Part shown: positions 25,420-33,904 of the stretch, piece after piece | Layout of the letters: every line of letters starts with the position of its first letter | Numbering within the stretch: the stretch's first letter is position 1 | DNA from: Chloroflexota bacterium | GTDB taxonomy: Bacteria > Chloroflexota > Anaerolineae > Promineifilales > Promineifilaceae | Assembly (NCBI GenBank): GCA_014584575.1 | Contig: JACTMP010000076.1 | Location: forward strand, 1-64,000 | Reading direction: 5' to 3' | DNA length: 64,000 nucleotides | Notes under the pieces: model-generated | What the model saw: the letters and a program-made list of their open reading frames with translations, nothing else | Database searches by the model: none | What the model was told of the DNA's origin: nothing | Made by a program: the position numbers and the translations under genes

Positions 25420-25472
25420 GAAACATAGTTCTCCTTGCTTGCTGCAATCTCCCGATACTGCCAGGAGAAACT

Positions 25473-26933
25473 CTATACAATCCGAAACGAGTCTACCAGG
25501 GTGCAGCGCCGTAAACGGCTGAAACTGCGTGGGCCTGTTAACCCTTCGCCGGTAGGGCTGGCAATGGTAAACGAACAAAAACCTTCGCCGCCATAACCTA
25601 ACCCGGCCAGACAGGGCCCATTTTTCACAAAAATACTACAATCCATCTCACGGGCCATGCGGCTGAGGTTATCCAGGTTTTTGGAGTGCATCACGGCCGT
25701 GTGCCGAAAGCCATGTTCCGCTGCCACCGCCAGGTCTATGCCTTCGTCCGCATTGGCCACGCGCACCACCGGCATAATGGGCATCATCTGTTCTGACCAG
25801 ACCGCCGGATGATTTTGATCCACTTCGACGACAATCTGCCTTACTTCCGGCCCGGCAGAAATGCCGATTTCGGCCAGCAGCACACTGGCGTTCTTGCCAA
25901 TAAAGGTTTTGTTCATGTCCGCCGGCTGGCGTGGGCCACGATCTTTTACCGTCACCGCCTGCCACAGCCGGTTGAACTGCCAGCTATTGATTTTGACCGC
26001 ACCGTAGCGCGTCATGGCGCTGATCAGGTCATCGCAGATCGCCGCTACCGCAAACGTCTCTTTTTCGGTGGTGCAAACGATATTATTGTCAAACGAGCCG
26101 CCAATGACAATATCTCGCCCCGCCTGCTCAATATCGGCCGTTTCGTCCACGACTACCGGCGGGTTACCCGGCCCGGCGCAGACGGCCCGTTTGCCGCTTT
26201 GCATGGCGGCGCGCACCACTGGCGCGCCACCGGTGACGGTGAGCAGGCGGATCTCTTTGTGGTGCATGAGGGCGGTGGCAGTTTCCAGGGTGGGTTGGGC
26301 GACGGCCGTGAGCAAATTCCCCGGTCCACCCGCTTTCCGAATTGCCTGGTTCAATACCTGCACCGTCCGGTTGGAGGCGTTTTGGGTGGAGGGATGGGCG
26401 TTGAAGACCACCGCATTACCGGCGGCGACCATGGAGATGGCGTTACAAATGACGGTACTGGTGGGATTCGTGCTGGGTGTCAGCGCCCCAATCAGACCAT
26501 AGGGCGCCCATTCTGTCAGCGTCAGCCCACCGTCGCCGCTCCAGGCTGTCGGTTCCAGCGCTTCTGTGCCCTGCGCCTTGTCCGCGTTGAGGATGTTCTT
26601 GAGGACTTTGTCTTCCACGCGACCCATGCCGGATTCGCTGTGGGCCAGTTCAGCCAACACCTGGGCATGTTCCCGCCCCGCCTGGCGCATGTGCGCCACC
26701 ATATGTTTGCGGATTTCCAGGGGTAGTTGGTTAAGTTGTTGAAAGGCGATTTTGGCGGCGGCGACCGCTTCATCCAGGGTGGGGAAGACGCCATCCTGCC
26801 CGACGGGGGGCGGTTGGTGGTTGGGGGGTGGGGGTGCGGGGGGGGACGGCCGTATACCTACCGGTGTTGGCGCTGTTGCCCCCACCTCACGCATCACCCG
26901 GTCAATGATTGCCTGGATTTCCTCGTCTTTCAT
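25473..26933 (-). CDS. BMC-encapsulated CoA-acylating aldehyde dehydrogenase (PduP/EutE-like)
   Basis: 486 residues. It oxidises an aldehyde (probably acetaldehyde from DeoC) to acyl-CoA with NAD+. The catalytic Cys lies in NNIVCTTEKE. The nucleotide and CoA region includes GALTPSTNPTSTVICNAI and LLTVTGGAPVVRAAM. Residues 1-19 (KDEEIQAIIDRVMREVG) form an amphipathic helix, followed by a Pro-rich linker (20-45): a classic encapsulation peptide. It lies between a BMC-P gene and an unknown gene in the SPU-type BMC operon. No recycling alcohol dehydrogenase or phosphotransacylase is nearby. Confidence 0.95.
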   Translation of the reverse strand: MKDEEIQAIIDRVMREVGATAPTPVGIRPSPPAPPPPNHQPPPVGQDGVFPTLDEAVAAAKIAFQQLNQLPLEIRKHMVAHMRQAGREHAQVLAELAHSESGMGRVEDKVLKNILNADKAQGTEALEPTAWSGDGGLTLTEWAPYGLIGALTPSTNPTSTVICNAISMVAAGNAVVFNAHPSTQNASNRTVQVLNQAIRKAGGPGNLLTAVAQPTLETATALMHHKEIRLLTVTGGAPVVRAAMQSGKRAVCAGPGNPPVVVDETADIEQAGRDIVIGGSFDNNIVCTTEKETFAVAAICDDLISAMTRYGAVKINSWQFNRLWQAVTVKDRGPRQPADMNKTFIGKNASVLLAEIGISAGPEVRQIVVEVDQNHPAVWSEQMMPIMPVVRVANADEGIDLAVAAEHGFRHTAVMHSKNLDNLSRMAREMDCSIFVKNGPCLAGLGYGGEGFCSFTIASPTGEGLTGPRSFSRLRRCTLVDSFRIV

Positions 26934-26947
26934 GGGGTATTGCTGTG

Positions 26948-26968
26948 GGACGATTTAGCAAATCGTCC
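26948..26968. repeat. Intercistronic hairpin GGACGATTT/AAATCGTCC
   Basis: 9-bp perfect stem with a 3-nt loop (AGC), in the gap between BMC-P and aldehyde dehydrogenase genes. Confidence 0.75.
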
Positions 26969-26982
26969 TACAACACCAATCT

Positions 26983-27273
26983 CTACTCTTTATGATATTT
27001 CTCCGCGCCATCTACTTCCCACGTGTCCACAATCGCCATAATGACGGCGTCACACGGCCGTTTGTCGGTCATCACTGTTTGCCGGGCGGAACTGCCGGTA
27101 GCCACCATGACCACCTCGCCAATGCCCGCGCCCACAGCGTCAGCCGCCACCACATAGCCGCTCTCTTCTTCGTTTTCCACAGTCAGGCGGCGCACCACCA
27201 GGAACTTCAGCCCGTCCAGTGAGCTTTCCTTGCGCGTAGCCACCAGTGTGCCGATAACTTTGCCGAGATACAT
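26983..27273 (-). CDS. BMC-P pentameric shell vertex protein (EutN/CcmL family)
   Basis: 96 residues: MYLGKVIGTLVATRKESSLDG, then KFLVVRRLTVENEEE, EVVMVATGSSARQT and the closing DAVIMAIVDTWEV. It is the third pentamer gene of the locus and lies directly downstream of BMC-H, a usual arrangement. The vertex pentamers may not be interchangeable; the three differ in the loop after the first two strands. Confidence 0.93.
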   Translation of the reverse strand: MYLGKVIGTLVATRKESSLDGLKFLVVRRLTVENEEESGYVVAADAVGAGIGEVVMVATGSSARQTVMTDKRPCDAVIMAIVDTWEVDGAEKYHKE

Positions 27274-27274
27274 A

Positions 27275-27341
27275 GCGTGATGCGTAATCCGTGACCCGTA
27301 ATCCGAAACCCGAAGTCCGATGTCGGATTACGGATTACGGC

Positions 27342-27345
<4 letters not shown>
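27275..27345. repeat. CGTAATCCG iterated-word hairpin
   Basis: The words GTAATCCG and ACCCG are followed by CGGATTACGGATTACGG. This occupies the gap between BMC-H and BMC-P and touches the BMC-H stop codon. Confidence 0.8.
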
Positions 27346-27641
<296 letters not shown>

Positions 27642-27660
27642 ACATGCCTCCTACAGGTTC

Positions 27661-27707
27661 GTAGTAGGCGATTTATCGCCCTCAAACGGCGATGAGTCGC
27701 CTACTAC
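27661..27707. repeat. GTAGTAGGCGAT hairpin, copy 3
   Basis: GTAGTAGGCGATTTATCGCC pairs with GGCGATGAGTCGCCTACTAC (one mismatch), between the double-BMC and BMC-H genes. Confidence 0.88.
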
Positions 27708-27713
27708 AAACGA

Positions 27714-28352
27714 TTATTCTCGTTTACTTTCTTCTTGCGCCCGGCCGGAGACGCTTTCAACGGCCGTGATCGCTGCCTGATACCCGGCCATAATATCCTG
27801 CTCTTCGCCGCCCAGATAAACGCGACCAAAGCTGCCAAACGCCTGCACTTCCAGGATGTTCAGGTTGGCCCGTTTTTCTGCTTCGTTGGCCGCCAACGAA
27901 GCATACGCCGCCGGGGCCACTTCCATCACATAGAGCGTTTGCCCGGCCAGAATCATGTGCCCGTGCCGCATCCGGTTGATCAACTGCACCTGATGGGCGT
28001 CAATGTGGCGGATGATCTGGCTGGAAACGACTTTAGGCTTGAGGCGGTCTTCTTCTTTAAGGCCGAGCGCGTCCAGGATGGCCGCCCCGGCTGCGCGCAC
28101 GTCTGCCTGGCTGGATGAGTGGACTTCCAGCAGTCCATATAGCCGTTCCACAATCTGCATTCCTGGCCGCACCCCCACCGCTTTCAGGGCGATGTCGGTG
28201 ATGCGGTTAATCTCAATGCCCGGTGAAATCTCAATCCACAACGAAGCGTCGCCCGGCAGAGGCAAAAAACCACGCGCCACCGTGCCCAGGAATGCCGCGT
28301 GCTGCGGCTGCAAACTATCCAAAAAAACGTAACTGCGTAAATCAACGGTCAT
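27714..28352 (-). CDS. BMC-T stacking double-domain shell protein (CcmP/CsoS1D-like)
   Basis: 212 residues resembling cyanobacterial CcmP: TVDLRSYVFLDSLQPQHAAF, PLPGDASLWIEISPGIEINR, VERLYGLLEVHS, and in the second half SQIIRHIDAHQVQLINRMRH and PAAYASLAANEAEK. CcmP and CsoS1D form stacked trimers with large gated pores for bulky metabolites. It is translated right after the YgiT-like gene (2-bp gap). The start at 28352 gives the canonical N-terminus. Confidence 0.92.
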   Translation of the reverse strand: MTVDLRSYVFLDSLQPQHAAFLGTVARGFLPLPGDASLWIEISPGIEINRITDIALKAVGVRPGMQIVERLYGLLEVHSSSQADVRAAGAAILDALGLKEEDRLKPKVVSSQIIRHIDAHQVQLINRMRHGHMILAGQTLYVMEVAPAAYASLAANEAEKRANLNILEVQAFGSFGRVYLGGEEQDIMAGYQAAITAVESVSGRAQEESKRE

Positions 28353-28354
28353 AA

Positions 28355-28624
28355 TTAACTCACCCGGCTGCCAGGCTGCCAATAAGGTAACTGATCATTC
28401 AGCGCCAGCCAATCGGTCGTTTCCGGCGGATATTCCGTTTCGGTCAGCCGATCGAGCAGGAATTGTAGCTGTTCCAGGAACCCTTCGTGAAAATGCACTT
28501 CGCCGCACATATCGCAGCGCAGCGCCGAGACGTTGGGCAGAACCAACATCTGGTCATCCAGGAAGGTGATGTACGGCACTTTGGTGTGCGTGAGGCGGCC
28601 AATGCGGCAGTAGTCACATTTCAT
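28355..28624 (-). CDS. YgiT-type zinc-finger protein
   Basis: 89 residues. Two CxxC pairs (KCDYCRIG and LRCDMCGEVHFHEG) form the MqsA/YgiT N-terminal zinc-binding domain. The HTH antitoxin domain of MqsA is missing. Such solo proteins usually pair with a toxin, but none is adjacent. Here the gene lies between deoC and the double-BMC gene, 2 bp from the latter. It may be a passenger or a small regulator. The ATG at 28624 has AAGGA upstream. Confidence 0.8.
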   Translation of the reverse strand: MKCDYCRIGRLTHTKVPYITFLDDQMLVLPNVSALRCDMCGEVHFHEGFLEQLQFLLDRLTETEYPPETTDWLALNDQLPYWQPGSRVS

Positions 28625-28644
28625 AGCTTGTTCCTTGTTTGGGC

Positions 28645-28678
28645 AAACCTGACCGGTCTGCAAAGAGCTGTCAGGTTT
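28645..28678. repeat. AAACCTGAC/GTCAGGTTT hairpin
   Basis: 9-bp perfect arms (28645-28653 and 28670-28678) with a 16-nt loop, between deoC and the YgiT-like gene; related to the hairpins at 1847 and 5449. Confidence 0.7.
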
Positions 28679-28681
28679 GGT

Positions 28682-29587
28682 TTAGTAGTTCGATTTTATA
28701 GCCGTCACCTGTTCACCGGCGGCTTCGCGGACGATGCGCACCCCGGCGCTGGCGCCAAGGCGGGTGGCTCCGGCGGCAATCATCGCCTGGGCATCCTGGT
28801 ATGAACCGACGCCGCCAGCAGCCTTGACGCCCATCTCGGCCCCTACCACCCGGCGCATCAGCGATACATCGGGCACAGTGGCCCCGCCAGGGCCAAAACC
28901 AGTGGAAGTTTTGACAAAATCGGCCCCGGCTGTTTTGGCTAACTGGCAGGCGATCACTTTTTCTTCGTCGGTGAGCAAAGCGGCTTCGATAATCACCTTG
29001 ACCAGAGCATTGCCGGCATGGGCGGCGCGCACCACCGCGCCGATGTCTTCCAGCACCAGCCGGTAATCCTGTGATTTAAGTGCGCCCACGTTGATGACCA
29101 TATCAATTTCGGTGGCGCCGTCGCGGATGGCCTGTTGGGTTTCATACGCTTTGACGGTGCCGGGGGTGGCCCCCAACGGGAAGCCAACCACCGTGCAAAC
29201 CTTGACGCCGCTGTCTTTGAGCAGTTGGGAGGATAATTTCACATTTGTGGGATTGACGCAAACGGAGGCGAACTGGTATTTGCGGGCTTCGTAACAAAGC
29301 TGGGCAATTTGCTCCTGAGAGGCGTCGGCTTTGAGCAAAGTGTGGTCAATGGTGCGGCTGATGGCCTGGTCGGTGGGGTGGGTGCCCAGGCTGGCGGTGA
29401 GGCGGGTGGCCCCGGCCTGCATCACCTGGCGTACCTGGTCGGTGCAGTGTTGGGCGCAGGAGCCGTCCTGGCAGTTGCAGCCGGATGCAGACACGGCCGT
29501 GCCGCCACCCTCCATCTGGTTCAGCCGCAGCCACACTTCATGGGTGACTTCTTCGATGAGTCGTTCTAAAGTCGCCTTTGTTACCAT
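28682..29587 (-). CDS. deoC: BMC-associated deoxyribose-phosphate aldolase
   Basis: 301 residues. DeoC cleaves 2-deoxyribose-5-phosphate to acetaldehyde and glyceraldehyde-3-phosphate. The catalytic residues are visible: Schiff-base Lys226 in DFVKTSTGFG, Lys197 in LVKVIIE and Asp162 in EIDMVIN. About 75 residues precede the aldolase core (IDHTLLKAD). They comprise an amphipathic helix (residues 2-23, ATLERLIEEVTHEVWLRL) like an encapsulation peptide, then a Cys cluster C-x-C-x4-C-x3-C (37-48). I chose the ATG at 29587; the longer reading lies in a hairpin. It is the signature enzyme of SPU-type BMCs. Confidence 0.95.
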   Translation of the reverse strand: MVTKATLERLIEEVTHEVWLRLNQMEGGGTAVSASGCNCQDGSCAQHCTDQVRQVMQAGATRLTASLGTHPTDQAISRTIDHTLLKADASQEQIAQLCYEARKYQFASVCVNPTNVKLSSQLLKDSGVKVCTVVGFPLGATPGTVKAYETQQAIRDGATEIDMVINVGALKSQDYRLVLEDIGAVVRAAHAGNALVKVIIEAALLTDEEKVIACQLAKTAGADFVKTSTGFGPGGATVPDVSLMRRVVGAEMGVKAAGGVGSYQDAQAMIAAGATRLGASAGVRIVREAAGEQVTAIKSNY

Positions 29588-29595
29588 GCATGATG

Positions 29596-29638
29596 CGTAA
29601 TCCGTGATGCGTGACCTGGTCACGCATCACGGATTACG
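29596..29638. repeat. 43-nt near-perfect palindrome
   Basis: 21-bp exact arms (29596-29616 and 29618-29638) around one base. It lies between the RpiB-like gene and deoC; the right arm encodes the last codons and stop of the RpiB-like protein. Confidence 0.92.
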
Positions 29639-30400
29639 GGAAAAGCGATTGCCAATCGCGTCTATCTTATCCACGCGGCGGGCGTGACGACCGCCGCCAA
29701 AATCGGTGTTGAGCCAGGTGGTGACGATCTGGTTGGCTAGGGCGGGGCCGATGAGGCCGGCGCCTAACGTCAGCACGTTGGCATTGTTGTGTTCGCGGCT
29801 GTTCACGGCCGTTGCCTGGTCATAACACATGGCTGCGCGCACGCCGGGCACTTTGTTGGCCGCCATGCAACTGCCAATGCCCGCGCCGTCAATCATAATG
29901 CCACGCCAGGCACGGCCGTTGGCCACCAACTGCGCCACCGCATACGCATAATCCGGGTAATCTACCGCTTCACTGCTGTGCGCGCCACAATCAATGACCG
30001 GATAGCCTGTTTTTTCTAGCATCCCCTTGATCTGCTCCTTTAATTGATAGCCGCCGTGATCTGCGCCGAGGGCAATGGTGCGGTGATCGGTGATCGGTGA
30101 TCGGTGATCGGTTATCGGTAATCGGACTTTGGACTTTGGGCTTCCAGTTTCAAGCTGGATCCCGCGTTCCAGGGCGGCTTCACGGGCCAGGGGAGTAATC
30201 AGGCTGCCGGGGGGGGCGGTATAGGTAGAATGAGCGGGAAGCTGGCGAATGGTGTCGGCGTCTATGATGGGGTGAGAAGGAGCGGAGGAGGGGGTACGGC
30301 CGTTAACCTGTGTCCCTCCGGTCGCCAACGGTGATTGCCCCACCGTGCGGGCGACCACCTGCCGTACCATTTGTTCGATCTCCTCACGCCGGTAGCCCAT
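29627..30400 (-). CDS. BMC-associated RpiB-like sugar-phosphate isomerase
   Basis: 257 residues. Residues 1-21 (GYRREEIEQMVRQVVARTVG) are an amphipathic encapsulation-type helix; a linker of about 85 residues leads to an RpiB/LacAB domain (about 110-250). Conserved parts are GADHGGYQLK, EHNNANVL and the phosphate-binding GGGRHARRVDKI. The catalytic Cys position (ICGTGIG in E. coli) reads IDGAGIGS, so Cys is replaced by Asp. The linker contains PITDHRSPITDH, encoded by an iterated CGGTGATC repeat. It probably isomerises a pentose or deoxypentose phosphate ahead of DeoC. Confidence 0.88.
   Translation of the reverse strand: MGYRREEIEQMVRQVVARTVGQSPLATGGTQVNGRTPSSAPSHPIIDADTIRQLPAHSTYTAPPGSLITPLAREAALERGIQLETGSPKSKVRLPITDHRSPITDHRTIALGADHGGYQLKEQIKGMLEKTGYPVIDCGAHSSEAVDYPDYAYAVAQLVANGRAWRGIMIDGAGIGSCMAANKVPGVRAAMCYDQATAVNSREHNNANVLTLGAGLIGPALANQIVTTWLNTDFGGGRHARRVDKIDAIGNRFSRNP
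30081..30125. repeat. CGGTGAT iterated word inside the RpiB-like gene
   Basis: Four copies of CGGTGAT plus variants (CGGTTATCGGTAATCGG) lie in frame in the interdomain linker. The same word forms intergenic elements at 7396, 40183 and 44403. Confidence 0.85.
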
Positions 30401-30412
30401 TACATCATACTC

Positions 30413-31009
30413 TCATTCTATCGGGTGTTGGTAATGGGGTACACGACCCCATTGGGTGAACGGATAATAGATAAATATCGCTTTGCCGATGATGTTTTCT
30501 TTAGGTAGATATTGCCAGCTATGCGAGTCGCTGGAACTGTTCCGGTTATCACCGAGTACAAAATACTCGTCTTCCGGCACCGTCCAATTACCACTATATG
30601 TCGGTTCGGCCTGAATGTAAGGCTCAGTCAAGAGCACACCGTTTACTTTCACATGCTGGTCAGAAATTTCAATCTGGTCGCCCGGTAAGCCTATGACTCG
30701 TTTGATGAGGTTGAGATCACTGTTGGGGTGGTGAAAGACGATAATGTCGCCCCGCTGCGGTTCATTCAGGTAATAAGCCAGGTTGTTGATGAGGAGATAT
30801 TCGCCATGTTGTAACGTGGGGTTCATGCTGCTGCCATCAATCCGGTACCGGCCCACCAGGCTATTGACCAGCCAGAAGATGAAAAAGGTGAGCAACAGCG
30901 TCTCGATGATTTCCCGCACGACCACCCCGGCTGGCTGCCGAATTTCACTGTTTGTGGAGATGTCTGGTATGGTGGGGGATAGTTGGGTGTTCGACTCAGA
31001 AAGAGCCAT
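30413..31009 (-). CDS. lepB: Signal peptidase I
   Basis: 198 residues of the S26 family. One N-terminal membrane helix (LLLTFFIFWLVNSLVG) is followed by the catalytic Ser in DGSSMNPTL, catalytic Lys in LIKRVIGLPGD and box E GDNRNSSSDS. It removes signal peptides on the outer face of the membrane. The ATG at 31009 has AGGAG upstream. The stop is 12 bp before the RpiB-like start, so lepB probably leads the BMC transcript; that is odd for a housekeeping gene. Confidence 0.95.
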   Translation of the reverse strand: MALSESNTQLSPTIPDISTNSEIRQPAGVVVREIIETLLLTFFIFWLVNSLVGRYRIDGSSMNPTLQHGEYLLINNLAYYLNEPQRGDIIVFHHPNSDLNLIKRVIGLPGDQIEISDQHVKVNGVLLTEPYIQAEPTYSGNWTVPEDEYFVLGDNRNSSSDSHSWQYLPKENIIGKAIFIYYPFTQWGRVPHYQHPIE

Positions 31010-31236
31010 GTCTCTGTTTCTCCTATAAGGTGTCAAAATTATAGTCAAGCGAAAAAATCAGCGCAAACCTGACAAGTCGTAGTGGATAGGTCAAGAGTCC
31101 GGTTCACCATACTGCCCCTGAATCATACCCAACCAGCTTTCATTAAGACTGGACACAGGCTGCTTCTTTGCCTGTTTCTCATCTTTGGCAAGGGTATTTG
31201 AGTCATTGAAACGCCAATCACACAATACCCAATTAC

Positions 31237-33429
31237 TCAATTGCCGATCACTGGCCGCAAACTTTTCAAAATCCCTTCCAGACATCGTAAGGTGTCGCCG
31301 GGAGGCCAGGGTGTGGTCTGGCTGACGGTGATCTGGCTGCCGGCCTGCGCCAGGCGGTCTTCCATGTAATTGGTAGCCGTCAGCAAGATGACGGGCACAT
31401 CGGCCAGGGTATCGTCGTTCTGCATGGATGTTAACACGGCCAGCCCGTCCATTTGGGGCATGATCAAGTCGAGGATGACCAGGTCGGGGCGTTCTTGCTG
31501 CATCGCATTGAGGGCGGCACGGCCGTCATACGCCACCTGTACAGCCAATTCGGCCTGAATAGCCGCCAGGCCACGTTCTACCAACTGGCAGACGCCCGGA
31601 TTGTCGTCTACCACCAGCACCCGCTGCACCGGCCCACACTGCGCCATTTCTGCCCGCAACTGGTCAAAGTTGATCGGTTTGGTCAGGCAGGCCACGGCGC
31701 CCAGCGTGTCCGCCATCCATGCCTGGCTTGGCAGCGAACATTCAATCAGGGGGACGCTCAGACCTTTTAGCCATGCCGAGGGGGTATGTTCACCCGGAGG
31801 CAGGTTGTAAATGACTGCCAGTGGGTGATAAGTGGTCAGGTGGGCGGTCAGTTCATCTGGATGGCCTATGGGGATGATTTCAAATTCGGCCAGATGACGC
31901 TGGAGTAGATTGATAACCAGGGGGTCGGGGTCAGCGGCAAGCAGGCACGGCCGTACCGCCTGGGGCAGCGGCTCGATTGGGCGCGTCTGGTAGGGTCTGG
32001 GTAATGGGCGGACATGGGGCCGGGGCAGGCTGAAGGCAAACGTCGAGCCAATGCCAGGTTCACTTTCGGCCCAGATACGGCCGTCGTGCGCCTCCACAAA
32101 ACGTTGGCAAATAGCCAGGCCCAGTCCCACGCCGCCATGCTGCCGGCTGAGCGAATGGTCTACCTGGTAAAACTCGGTGAAGATGTGTGCCAGTTGCTCC
32201 GCGGCAATGCCAGGGCCGGTATCTTGCACCTGGATGATCACTTCGTCTACGGCCGTTTCTGCCCGGAGCGTCACGGTGCCTGATTCTGTGTAGCGGCGGG
32301 CGTTGTTGAGCAAATTCAGCACCACCTGGCGGATGCGCGTCTGGTCAACCTCCACTGTGGGCAGGTTAGCCGGTATTTCCAGCCACAGCGAAATGTCAGG
32401 TGTGTTTTCAAATAGGTTGGTTACAATGGCCGCCGTCTCCTGCAAAAGCGGCGCCAGCGCCGTTGGCTCTTTGTGCAGCGTAAACCCGACCATCTCGAAA
32501 CGAGATAAATCAAGTATGTCGTCAATCAGCCCCAGCAGATGGCGGCTGTTGCGGTAAATCTGGTATACGTCGCGCATCAATTTGGGCGGCCAGCTTTCGC
32601 CGCCGTATACCTCTGGCGACAGCACCATCACTTCGCTGAAGCCGAGGATGATGGCCAGGGGGGTCCGCAGTTCGTGGCTGATGTTGGCGGCAAACTGCTC
32701 TTTGAGGCGTTGCGCTTCGCGCAGTTGTTTATGCGCCAGCAGCAGTTCATGTTCGGTGCGTTCGCGCAGGTCGTTAACGATTTTGAGCGATTTGTTGGCC
32801 AGACGGAGGTCGGCTTGCTGGCTGCGTGTCGTTTCCAGCAGTTCGGCAGCGCGTTGGTTCATATGCCACACCCAGTCCAGGGTGATGGTTAACTGGCGGG
32901 CGGTGAGCCAGGCGGCCGCCAACGCCAGCGCCAGCACCGTGAGGACACCGGTGAGGTCATAGGCGCGGCTGCCCTGGTTGGTGAGCCACACGGCCGTCAT
33001 GCCAATGGTGACGGCCGTGACTAATTCACCGCCGCTCACCAACAGGCCCGCAACAAAAATGAGAATCGCGCCGAGAAATGGCAGCCAGGTCACCGGAAAG
33101 AGCGCCATCATGACCGCCAGCGCCGCTGCCAGGCCCCAGGCCAACAGCCGCCGCGCCCAGATAGTAGACCTGGTGTTTAGCGCCAGCGCCAGCAAACACA
33201 GGCCGGTCAGCCCCGCCCAATAGAACAGCATGTCCACCGGGAAACTGACCGGCGGGTCGTAAAAGAGCAGCATCAATTGGGCCGTCACCAATGTTAACAA
33301 GGCGATATGGGCGGTTAACTGGCCGCGCAAATCGTCCAGGTTTTCGCGGATGGCGGCGACGCGCCCTGAAGCCGTCTCCGGTTCACCATTTGATTGTGAA
33401 AATGAAAGTTTAGGAGTCATTCTGATCAT
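31237..33429 (-). CDS. Membrane hybrid histidine kinase with two C-terminal receiver domains
   Basis: 730 residues. Five to six N-terminal membrane segments (about 40-185), a coiled coil, HisKA with the phospho-His in SHELRTPLA and HATPase (N box VVLNLLNNARRY, GPGIA, GVGLGLAI). Then comes a degenerate receiver (AADPDPLVINLL; the acceptor position reads YNLP, so Asp is absent) and an intact receiver (VLVVDDNPGV, VILDLIMPQMDG). There is no extracytoplasmic loop of size, so the signal is probably sensed in the membrane or inside the cell. The last codons overlap an AATTACCC-type repeat. Confidence 0.9.
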   Translation of the reverse strand: MIRMTPKLSFSQSNGEPETASGRVAAIRENLDDLRGQLTAHIALLTLVTAQLMLLFYDPPVSFPVDMLFYWAGLTGLCLLALALNTRSTIWARRLLAWGLAAALAVMMALFPVTWLPFLGAILIFVAGLLVSGGELVTAVTIGMTAVWLTNQGSRAYDLTGVLTVLALALAAAWLTARQLTITLDWVWHMNQRAAELLETTRSQQADLRLANKSLKIVNDLRERTEHELLLAHKQLREAQRLKEQFAANISHELRTPLAIILGFSEVMVLSPEVYGGESWPPKLMRDVYQIYRNSRHLLGLIDDILDLSRFEMVGFTLHKEPTALAPLLQETAAIVTNLFENTPDISLWLEIPANLPTVEVDQTRIRQVVLNLLNNARRYTESGTVTLRAETAVDEVIIQVQDTGPGIAAEQLAHIFTEFYQVDHSLSRQHGGVGLGLAICQRFVEAHDGRIWAESEPGIGSTFAFSLPRPHVRPLPRPYQTRPIEPLPQAVRPCLLAADPDPLVINLLQRHLAEFEIIPIGHPDELTAHLTTYHPLAVIYNLPPGEHTPSAWLKGLSVPLIECSLPSQAWMADTLGAVACLTKPINFDQLRAEMAQCGPVQRVLVVDDNPGVCQLVERGLAAIQAELAVQVAYDGRAALNAMQQERPDLVILDLIMPQMDGLAVLTSMQNDDTLADVPVILLTATNYMEDRLAQAGSQITVSQTTPWPPGDTLRCLEGILKSLRPVIGN

Positions 33430-33904
33430 AATGCCTGACCATGTAAAGCGGGTGATTTACTCTCAACCATACCGCACTATCTTGTTTTCGCCAGCGCCAG
33501 AAACGTTGTCAGAAATGGTGCATATAGTTTCCGATAGACGGTTGTATGGCCGATGTGTTTTGACCAGATGCGGTTTGAGCATCAGGGAAATGATCCAATA
33601 GCCGATCAAACCGCCAGCCAGATGGAAAGTTAAAAACCAATAACAGTTCCGGGACCAATGACTCCCTGCCACTTTCACGATTGAATTTCGCACACAAAAC
33701 GAGATGAAAGGGAATTTACAATCAGGAAGTTATGGGGATGGTCGAGGGCAATGAGAATCCCCGGCAGCAACCTGAGTGCTGCCGGGGATTCTTTTTTGTG
33801 GGAATAGGAGTAGATCGAGGGGATAAGATAACATCCGTTGCCTGGGAGATGGCGAATACGAACATATTACCAAGTTGAAATGGCGTCACAATTATTACCC
33901 TCAA
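33430..33904. other. Gene-poor intergenic stretch
   Basis: 475 bp between two minus-strand genes. Short open frames exist but none has a recognisable product or ribosome-binding site. The only clear element is a plus-strand terminator at 33754-33797, with no obvious plus-strand gene ahead of it. Confidence 0.5.
33754..33797 (+). terminator. Strong rho-independent terminator without an upstream gene
   Basis: A 16-bp perfect stem (33754-33769 and 33777-33792) is followed by a run of T on the plus strand. The T-run is on the plus side only. No plus-strand gene precedes it, so it may end a small untranslated RNA or stop antisense transcription. Confidence 0.8.

Noticed and set aside
33463..33693. 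Short minus-strand frames in the 33.4-33.9 kb gap
   Set aside because: They have no ribosome-binding site, no recognisable family and a composition unlike the neighbouring genes.
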